From: an uncultured Methanobacterium sp.
GTDB lineage: Archaea > Methanobacteriota > Methanobacteria > Methanobacteriales > Methanobacteriaceae
DNA: 64,000 nt
Reading direction: 5' to 3'
Assembly: GCF_963665055.1 (NCBI RefSeq)
Contig: NZ_OY762015.1
Span: forward strand, 558,001-622,000
Below the pieces are notes generated by a model. That model made no database searches. It was not told the DNA's origin and worked only from the letters and a program-made list of their open reading frames with translations. Below are positions 56,629 to 64,000 of this stretch, in pieces; the stretch's first letter is position 1; each line of letters starts with the position of its first letter. Position numbers and translations under genes: made by a program.

Positions 56629-58014
56629 TTATCTCTTCCGATCTTCTATAACAATGTTCAGATCATTTAATTTGCTCCTGATTTCATCGGAAAGCTCATA
56701 ATCCTTCTTTTCACGAAGTTTTTCCCGGATATCGGTGAGAATATTCACCAGCTCATCAGTAGCATCGCCATGAGATTTATTTAAAACAAATTCAAAACCT
56801 AAAATATCGCCAATTTCGTTTATAAATTCTTTAATATTAATCAATGTATTTTTGGAAACGTTTAATTCATTTATTTCCCTGTTCATATCTCTTATGAAAT
56901 CGAAAAGGGATGAAAGGGCAAAGGGTGTGTTAAAATCATTGTCCATTGCTTCCAGGAAACTTTCCCTGGTTTCATGGAGTAATTGGTCATGTTTTGCATC
57001 ATGTTTACCCGTTTCTGGAATATCACTTTCCAAGAGATCTTCAATGGTTTCTGTTAGTTTGTATATTCTTTTAAGCCCACTTTGGGATTGTTCCAGTATT
57101 TCCTGACTGAAATCTATGGGGCTGCGGTAATGGGTTGATAAGACAAAGAATCTGAATACATCTGGTGGATATTCCTGTAGCAGGTCTTTGATGGTGATGA
57201 AGTTTCCAAGGGATTTGGACATCTTCTCTCCCAAAACATTCAAAAAACCGGTGTGCATCCAGTAGCGAACCATGGGTTTTTTCCCGGATGCGGATTCCAT
57301 CTGGGCTATTTCTGCCTCATGGTGTGGGAATATGAGATCCAGACCTCCACCGTGTATATCATACTGTGGTCCGAAGTATTCCTCGGTTATGGCAGTGTCT
57401 TCAATGTGCCATCCAGGTCGTCCTGGGCCCCAGGGAGAATCCCAGAATGGTCTTTCATCCTTTTTTTTCCACAGTGCAAAATCTCCCGGATTGCGCTTGC
57501 TGGTGTCCGGGTTGATTCGGTGAACATTTAAATCTTCAATGTTACGGTTGGAAAGTTTACCAAAATCTTCAAACCTGGATTCATCAAAGTAAACTCCACT
57601 ATCTGTTTCATAGGCAAATCCTTTCTCCAGGAGTGTTTCTATCTGTTTTATGATTTCCCCTGTGTGTTCAGTGGCCCGGGCATAGAGATTGACATTTTCC
57701 ACACCCAGGGACTTCATGTCTTCTATGAATTTTTTCTCAAACTTCCTTGCCAGTTGGAGGCTGTCTTCCCCAGTTTCTCTGGCCCGGTTGATGATCTTGT
57801 CATCGATATCAGTGATGTTTTGCACGTAGAAAACACTGTAACCCCTGTATTTCAGGTAACGGGCGATAACATCAAAGGAGATATAGGTCCGTGCATGACC
57901 TATGTGAGAGTTATCGTAAACTGTTGGCCCACAAACAAAGAGCTTTACCCGGTTTCCTTCACGTGGCTTAAAAATCTCTTTCCTGCGGGACAAAGTGTTG
58001 TATACGGTTATCAT
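56629..58014 (-). CDS. cysS: Cysteinyl-tRNA synthetase
   Basis: Charges tRNA-Cys; ~461 aa. Class I signatures HIGH (SHIGHARTYISFD) and KMSKS-type (GEKMSKSLGN), zinc ligands Cys in FVCGPTVYD and the later HEAEIAQ region. The start is ATG 58014 (MITVYNTLSR); an ATG at 58047 is less likely. The tRNA-Cys gene is immediately upstream (145 bp) in the same direction, and an operator palindrome lies before the tRNA. The synthetase may be read from that promoter. Confidence 0.95.
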   Translation of the reverse strand: MITVYNTLSRRKEIFKPREGNRVKLFVCGPTVYDNSHIGHARTYISFDVIARYLKYRGYSVFYVQNITDIDDKIINRARETGEDSLQLARKFEKKFIEDMKSLGVENVNLYARATEHTGEIIKQIETLLEKGFAYETDSGVYFDESRFEDFGKLSNRNIEDLNVHRINPDTSKRNPGDFALWKKKDERPFWDSPWGPGRPGWHIEDTAITEEYFGPQYDIHGGGLDLIFPHHEAEIAQMESASGKKPMVRYWMHTGFLNVLGEKMSKSLGNFITIKDLLQEYPPDVFRFFVLSTHYRSPIDFSQEILEQSQSGLKRIYKLTETIEDLLESDIPETGKHDAKHDQLLHETRESFLEAMDNDFNTPFALSSLFDFIRDMNREINELNVSKNTLINIKEFINEIGDILGFEFVLNKSHGDATDELVNILTDIREKLREKKDYELSDEIRSKLNDLNIVIEDRKR

Positions 58015-58159
58015 AAAATCACTAAATTTTACAGATAGAATTATCAAATTATTAGATATAACTACTTATACGTTTGGATATAACTTTTTATCAATTGAAT
58101 TCTTGTTAGATATCTTTTTATCAAATATGGCTTTAGCTATTAGTTGTTAATAAATAAAA

Positions 58160-58230
<71 letters not shown>

Positions 58231-58278
58231 AAAAAACGATTATGAAAATTTGGCAATTTTTCAAGCTGCACTACAAAC

Positions 58279-58294
58279 ATTAACAATTGTTATA
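58279..58294. promoter_or_regulatory. Operator before tRNA-Cys and cysS
   Basis: ATTAACAATTGTTATA at 58279-58294, one mismatch outside the core, adjoining TATATAAAC. On the minus strand the TATA-like TTTATATATAAC lies about 60-70 nt before the tRNA. This places charging of cysteine in the same regulon. Confidence 0.75.
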
Positions 58295-58492
58295 TATAAA
58301 CATTGCCCCTGTTTTTCATTAGATCCCGTGAAAATTTTATTGTTATATTAATTTAACAGGAATCATTTACTGAGGATTATTCGATAATTAGGGATGTTTT
58401 AGGCAAAAATTGAATAAATATATTTGAATATCTATTCAACTTTTAATATCTATTAACTTTCTCAATATCTCATCAACATCTCATTTTATCCC

Positions 58493-58888
58493 TTACTCAA
58501 CCTTTTTCCCAGCTTCAGGACCAGGCTGTACAGAATATATTTCAGTTAACTTAACCACAATGGCTGCTTTGGGATTCAGTTTGGTCATAACATTCTGGGC
58601 CCATTCCACCACTTCATCGAAAATCTTACCTGAATCAAAGATCTCAGCAGTTCCCTTGAACTGGTAAGGGTTTTTCTGGGCATCCTTGGTTACAATGGCA
58701 ACGTTGGGATTTTCTTCAATGTTTTTTCGGGTTTTGTTCATGTAGTTGTCAGCGATTAATATACTTCCGTTATCAATGGGCCTGGCAAAGCCAATTGGAA
58801 CCACATTGGGAATACCTTCACTGCTGGCAGTTGCAAGAAATACTAAGTCTTTTTCAATTGCGTCCATCATTTCTTCAGTCATAGTCAT
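58493..58888 (-). CDS. PNPOx-like flavin-binding protein
   Basis: 131 aa with the split-barrel fold of pyridoxamine-phosphate-oxidase-like proteins (VFLATASSEGIPNVVPIGFARPIDNGSILIADNYMNKTRKNI), which bind FMN or F420. It ends PGPEAGKKVE. ATG 58888 is 3 nt from GGTGAT and ATG 58882 is 9 nt away; either may be used. An operator overlaps its probable transcription start. A redox role in sulfur stress is inferred from context only. Confidence 0.82.
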   Translation of the reverse strand: MTMTEEMMDAIEKDLVFLATASSEGIPNVVPIGFARPIDNGSILIADNYMNKTRKNIEENPNVAIVTKDAQKNPYQFKGTAEIFDSGKIFDEVVEWAQNVMTKLNPKAAIVVKLTEIYSVQPGPEAGKKVE

Positions 58889-58905
58889 TGTATCACCAAA
58901 ATTTA

Positions 58906-58935
58906 TATAACTATTGTTATATTATATAAGTTATG
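58906..58935. promoter_or_regulatory. Operator pair before the PNPOx-like gene
   Basis: TATAACTATTGTTATA at 58906-58921 and a weaker TATTATATAAGTTATG at 58920-58935 keep the 14-bp spacing. They lie 18-47 bp upstream of the ATG on the minus strand, between a TATA-like element (58936-58946) and the start codon. Confidence 0.75.
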
Positions 58936-59053
58936 TTATATATAATATTAATTTTCCCGGTTGATTTAATTTACTCCGCTGGGGTGGTGGATAAAATTCG
59001 GAAAAACAGCTGTTAGACTAAAATTAGGGGACAAAGTTTAAATAGTAAAATAA

Positions 59054-59069
59054 TATAACAATTGTTATA
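59054..59069. promoter_or_regulatory. Operator before metY
   Basis: TATAACAATTGTTATA at 59054-59069, a perfect palindrome, 160 bp before the metY start. The leader then holds a hairpin CTTAGTAT/ATACTAAG (59084-59091 with 59112-59119) and a mini-ORF ATG-TGT-CTT-ATA-TTA-ATG-TAA at 59150-59170 without a good ribosome site. Confidence 0.8.
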
Positions 59070-59228
59070 TTTTCTGTGGGGTCCTTAGTATAGTTCGAAA
59101 TGAAGTTAATAATACTAAGATATCCTCAGAAAATTTGGAAAACTCCATAATGTGTCTTATATTAATGTAAAATAATTACAGTGGAATTATGGGGAAAAAT
59201 GGAATGTAAAAACAACGGAGAAAACAGA

Positions 59229-60542
59229 ATGACAGAAGAAAATAAGAAAGAATATGGTTTAAGTACATTGGGGTTGCATGTAGGGCAGGAAGAACCTGAT
59301 CCAACCACTGGATCAAGAGCAGTACCAATTTACCAAACAGCAGCATATGTATTTAAAGATACAGAAGAAGCAGCCAACCTATTTGGCCTGAAACAACTGG
59401 GTAATATATACACCCGTATCATGAACCCTACCAATGATGTGTTCGAGAAGAGAATTGCTGCCATTGAAGGTGGAAATTCAGCACTGGCAGTAGCTTCAGG
59501 AATGGCTGCAATCACTTACTCCGTTCTAAACCTCAGTTTACCGGGTGATGAAATATTATCCGCAGATAACCTCTACGGGGGAACATACCAACTGTTCAAT
59601 TACACCCTACCAGAATTAGGTAGGAAAGTTAACTTCGTGGACTCCACCAAACCAGAAGAATTTGAAGAGGCCATCACTGATAAAACCAAGGCTATATTTG
59701 CAGAATCACTTGGAAATCCTAAACTGGACGTTCCAGACTTTGAAATTTTATCAAACATTGCCCATGAAGCTGGAATTCCGGTAATTGTTGATAACACCAG
59801 TGCAGTGGGTCTAGTGAAACCCATAGAACACGGGGTGGACATCAGTGTATTATCCGCAACTAAATTCATTGGAGGACATGGAACCTCTATTGGTGGAGTT
59901 ATAGTGGATTCAGGTAACTTTGACTGGAGTAACGGGAAATTCCCAGGATTCACAGAACCAGACCCAAGCTACCATGGATTAGTTTACTGGGATGCATTTG
60001 GAGACTTTCCGGGTCTTGGAAATGTAGCTTACACTTTCCGAGCAAGAGTAAGATTATTACGTGATCTGGGAGCACAGGTAAGTCCATTTAACAGTTTCCT
60101 GTTCCTGCAGGGACTGGAAACACTGGATCTTCGTGTGCAACAGCATTCCCGAAATGCACTGGCAGTTGCCCAATTCCTCAAAGACCATCCCAAGGTCAAC
60201 TGGGTTAGCTATCCTGGACTTGAAGATGATCCAACCCATGACGGAGCATCCAAATACCTCAAAAATGGATATGGGGCATTACTTGGATTTGGTGTTAAGG
60301 GAGGTCTGGAAGCTGGTAAACAGTTCATAGAAAATGTGGAACTACTATCTCACCTGGCTAACATTGGAGATGCCAAGAGCCTGGTTATACACCCCGCATC
60401 TACCACCCACCAGCAATTAACACCAGAAGAACAGGCAGCCACTGGTGTAACCCCTGACTTCATCAGACTATCCATTGGACTGGAAAATGTTGAAGATATT
60501 ATTGGAGATATAGACCAGGCACTAGCACGTATCGATGTGTAA
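59229..60542 (+). CDS. metY: O-acetylhomoserine sulfhydrylase
   Basis: PLP enzyme joining O-acetylhomoserine with sulfide (or methanethiol) to give homocysteine (or methionine); 437 aa. PLP-Lys212 in SATKFIGGHG, GLKQLGNIYTR, VDNTSAVG, and the C-terminal SLVIHPASTTHQ are diagnostic. ATG 59229 follows GGAG by 8 nt; upstream ATGs at 59181 and 59199 lack one. It starts the metY-metX-nifS-nifU series. Control by the operator links it to the cysteine regulon. A methanethiol route could connect it with the nitrogenase-like enzyme, if that releases methanethiol. Confidence 0.94.
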   Translation: MTEENKKEYGLSTLGLHVGQEEPDPTTGSRAVPIYQTAAYVFKDTEEAANLFGLKQLGNIYTRIMNPTNDVFEKRIAAIEGGNSALAVASGMAAITYSVLNLSLPGDEILSADNLYGGTYQLFNYTLPELGRKVNFVDSTKPEEFEEAITDKTKAIFAESLGNPKLDVPDFEILSNIAHEAGIPVIVDNTSAVGLVKPIEHGVDISVLSATKFIGGHGTSIGGVIVDSGNFDWSNGKFPGFTEPDPSYHGLVYWDAFGDFPGLGNVAYTFRARVRLLRDLGAQVSPFNSFLFLQGLETLDLRVQQHSRNALAVAQFLKDHPKVNWVSYPGLEDDPTHDGASKYLKNGYGALLGFGVKGGLEAGKQFIENVELLSHLANIGDAKSLVIHPASTTHQQLTPEEQAATGVTPDFIRLSIGLENVEDIIGDIDQALARIDV

Positions 60543-60565
60543 ATAGCATATATCAATGTGTAAAA
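60524..60565. repeat. Two 21-bp units across the metY stop codon
   Basis: AGCACGTATCGATGTGTAAAT (60524-60544), which includes the metY stop, is followed by AGCATATATCAATGTGTAAAA (60545-60565). Four positions differ. It matches the pattern of outward duplication seen at other stop codons here. Confidence 0.8.
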
Positions 60566-60687
60566 ATACTGTTGATAATTTGTAAAAATTATTAAACCTG
60601 GAATGAACTGAATATGGAGAATCCTGGGGCAAAAAATGAATAGAATAAACTATAAAACTAAAGGTACACCTAAATGTGGGATAAAAA

Positions 60688-62159
<1,472 letters not shown>

Positions 62160-62169
<10 letters not shown>

Positions 62170-62251
62170 ACAGGATAATATTAAGAAATAGCAAATATTA
62201 AACAAGATAATATTATGAATTTGCAAATTTTAAACTGGAAAATTCTTAAGG
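62160..62251. repeat. Tandem ~32-bp units across the metX stop codon
   Basis: CAAATATTAAACAGGATAAT... at 62160-62191 and CAAATATTAAACAAGATAAT... at 62192-62223, then a degenerate third copy from 62224. The first copy contains the metX stop (62167-62169). Confidence 0.8.
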
Positions 62252-62365
62252 GACAATTATTAAGAATTTTAAGCCCCATATAATTATATTAGAGAAAAAG
62301 TTTTAGAATTATTAACTATTAATAAAGGTTATTCAAGTATTAATAAAAAAACTAGGTGATATACA

Positions 62366-63532
62366 ATGAGTTATATGGATCATTCTGCAACATCACCCGT
62401 TAACCCGGAAGTCCTGGAGGCCATGCTACCCTTCTTCACAGAATCATTTGGAAACGCCTCTACATTATACGCTCTGGGAAGGGAAGCCAGAACTGCCATG
62501 GAAAACGGCAGAAAACAGGTGGCATCACTCATCGGTGCCCAACCAGAAGAAGTGTACTTCACCAGTGGAGGTACAGAATCAGATAACATAGCAATCAAGG
62601 GAACTGCCAGCAGACTTAAAAACAAGGGCAACCACATCATTACCAGTGACATAGAACACCCTGCAGTGGAAGAAACCTGTAAATATTTGGAAAAAAACGG
62701 ATACCAAGTTACATACCTCCCGGTGGGAGAAGAAGGCATAGTTAAAGTTTCTGATGTGGAAGCAGCAATCACTGATAAAACCATTTTAATCACAGTGATG
62801 CACGCCAACAATGAAATCGGCACTATCCAGCCCATTAAAGAGATCGGGGCCCTGGCCAGGGAAAAAGGAATCTACTTCCACACCGATGCAGTGCAGAGCG
62901 TGGGTAAAATACCAATCAACGTGGAAGACATGAATGTGGACATGCTATCCATATCTGCCCACAAACTCTACGGACCCAAAGGAATCGGAGCACTCTACAT
63001 CAAGAAAGGAGTGAGGGTAGATCCATTACTCCACGGTGGAGGTCACGAGAGGGGGATGCGTCCGGGAACTGAGAACGTACCTGGAATCGTGGGACTGGGT
63101 AAGGCCTGCCAGATTGCCGAAGAAAACCTGGAGAAAAATATGGAATATGTCTCCTCACTCCGGGACCGGTTAATAAAAGGAGTCCTGGAGACCATTGAAC
63201 AATCCTACCTCAATGGACACCCCACCAAAAGACTCCCCAACAATGCCAACTTCCGTTTCAGTAGTATAGAAGGAGAATCACTGGTACTGCAACTGGATGC
63301 CAAGGGAATCAACGCTTCCACAGGTTCTGCATGCTCCTCCAAAAAATTGGAACCATCCCATGTCCTGATGGCCATAGGACTAAAGGAAGTTGATGCACAC
63401 GGATCACTACGCATAAGCCTGGGCACTGAAAACACTACCGAAGATATAGATTACACTATTACTTCAATTGGCGAAGTAGTTGAAAGATTAAGAAGTATGT
63501 CTCCACTTTGGTGTCCAGCCAAAGAAGAATAA
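62366..63532 (+). CDS. nifS: Cysteine desulfurase NifS/IscS
   Basis: Active-looking desulfurase, 388 aa: His98 (IEHPAV), Asp174 and Gln177 (HTDAVQS), PLP-Lys200 (SAHKLYG) and active-site Cys319 (STGSACSS). It converts cysteine to alanine and a protein persulfide for Fe-S cluster assembly. It is 44 bp upstream of nifU. ATG with AGGTGAT before it. It contrasts with the PLP-lysine-less paralogue at 50614-51780, of the same length. Confidence 0.95.
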   Translation: MSYMDHSATSPVNPEVLEAMLPFFTESFGNASTLYALGREARTAMENGRKQVASLIGAQPEEVYFTSGGTESDNIAIKGTASRLKNKGNHIITSDIEHPAVEETCKYLEKNGYQVTYLPVGEEGIVKVSDVEAAITDKTILITVMHANNEIGTIQPIKEIGALAREKGIYFHTDAVQSVGKIPINVEDMNVDMLSISAHKLYGPKGIGALYIKKGVRVDPLLHGGGHERGMRPGTENVPGIVGLGKACQIAEENLEKNMEYVSSLRDRLIKGVLETIEQSYLNGHPTKRLPNNANFRFSSIEGESLVLQLDAKGINASTGSACSSKKLEPSHVLMAIGLKEVDAHGSLRISLGTENTTEDIDYTITSIGEVVERLRSMSPLWCPAKEE

Positions 63533-63576
63533 TAATTAAAGAGGCTTAATAATAAAAAATTAGCAGGTGATGGAAT

Positions 63577-63975
63577 ATGTACAGTGAAAAAGTAATGGAC
63601 CATTTCTCCAACCCCCGTAATGTGGGTGAAATACCAGATGCCAGTGGTGTGGGAACCGAAGGAAACCCAGTGTGTGGGGACCTGATGACCATCTACATCA
63701 CGGTAGAAGATGATGTTATAACCGATATAAAATTCAAAACATTCGGTTGCGGAGCAGCAATAGCCACCAGCAGCATGATCACTGAGATGGCAATTGGAAA
63801 AACATTAGACGAAGCATTGAAGATCACCAGGGATGATGTGGCCGAAGAACTGGAAGGATTACCTCCAGTGAAAATGCATTGCTCTAACCTGGCAGCAGAT
63901 GCACTAAGAGCAGCTATTGAAGACTACAAAAAGAAACAGGCCGGAGAATCTTCTGAGGATGAAACCTCAGAATAA
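63577..63975 (+). CDS. nifU: NifU/IscU-type Fe-S scaffold
   Basis: 132 aa, an IscU-like scaffold with the three cluster cysteines Cys33 (NPVCGDLM), Cys58 (FGCGAA) and Cys102 (KMHCSNLA), MYSEKVMDHFSNPRNVG at the N-terminus, and an acidic C-terminal tail. It builds 2Fe-2S/4Fe-4S clusters with NifS next to it. Needed in quantity given the many Fe-S proteins of the island. Confidence 0.95.
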   Translation: MYSEKVMDHFSNPRNVGEIPDASGVGTEGNPVCGDLMTIYITVEDDVITDIKFKTFGCGAAIATSSMITEMAIGKTLDEALKITRDDVAEELEGLPPVKMHCSNLAADALRAAIEDYKKKQAGESSEDETSE

Positions 63976-63979
63976 CATC

Positions 63980-63987
63980 TTTTTTTT
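63980..63987 (+). terminator. Oligo-T terminator after nifU
   Basis: A run of eight T residues 5 nt after the nifU stop, the usual archaeal transcription-termination signal, without a hairpin. Confidence 0.5.
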
Positions 63988-64000
63988 AAAAAAACATACA

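Overview
The window looks like a chromosome segment of an AT-rich hydrogenotrophic methanogen of the Methanobacteriales, probably Methanobacterium or a close relative. The evidence is archaeal CoA biosynthesis (PPS), archaeal GatC, class III (archaeal) prepilin signals with an A24 GxGD peptidase, a response regulator with a methanogen-type output domain, HdrA/B/C-like and MvhD-like proteins, MurT/GatD-type Mur ligase genes of the kind found in pseudomurein-making methanogens, and TATA-type promoters with strong AGGAGGT ribosome binding sites. TTG and GTG starts are common. No rRNA, CRISPR array or prophage was seen.

Layout. 1-5.7 kb: divergent nucleotide-excision repair genes (uvrB, cut by the window edge, and uvrC with a 27-bp repeat insert), then a response regulator-PAS protein and a KaiC/RadA-like ATPase. 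6.4-7.6 kb: an IS1-like element whose transposase needs a -1 frameshift, flanked by an 8-bp target duplication. 7.7-21.6 kb: an M42 aminopeptidase and a scattered archaeal pilus set (six pilin-like proteins sharing a D-x-K/R-G N-terminal motif, plus a prepilin peptidase), enclosing a Dph6-like PP-loop enzyme, a CoA-pathway operon (PPS/UPF0200/UPF0201) and DUF2101. 21.6-30.8 kb: housekeeping genes (pyrG, gatD, murT, apgM, hom, an ACT-domain protein, gatC, asnB). 31.2-34.8 kb: a giant DUF11-repeat surface protein with nearly identical 360-bp repeats.

35.6-64 kb is the most interesting part: a sulfur/cysteine island. It holds cysE and cysK, metX and metY, an active-looking nifS-nifU pair, a MalY-like C-S lyase, cysS with tRNA-Cys, TusA and DsrE sulfur carriers, HdrA-, HdrB- and HdrC-like electron-transfer proteins, a GMC oxidoreductase, a PNPOx-like flavoprotein, a MoaD/ThiS-like sulfur carrier coupled to a cytosolic binding protein, two NifX-like proteins and a nitrogenase-like D-K-H operon. 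The D subunit keeps the residues equivalent to the cofactor-binding Cys and His of NifD but lacks the residues needed for N2 reduction. A paralogue of cysteine desulfurase has lost its PLP lysine and histidine but kept its active-site cysteine.

A 16-bp palindrome, TATAAC-N4-GTTATA, occurs about 16 times, only within 38.1-59.1 kb. It sits before cysK, nifD-like, nifX/moaD, hdrA-like/RAM, tusA-dsrE, tRNA-Cys, PNPOx and metY, often as pairs exactly 14 bp apart that create a TATA box between them. This looks like the operator of a sulfur- or cysteine-limitation regulon. Two targets (hdrA-like and tusA) have very long leaders with a shared hairpin. The hdrA leader, and a third place, contain tiny ORFs beginning Met-Cys, each with a GAGGTG/GGGGTG ribosome site exactly 7 nt before the ATG. 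This suggests a second, translation-linked layer that senses cysteinyl-tRNA. I consider this regulon with its nitrogenase-like enzyme the best candidate for an undescribed system.
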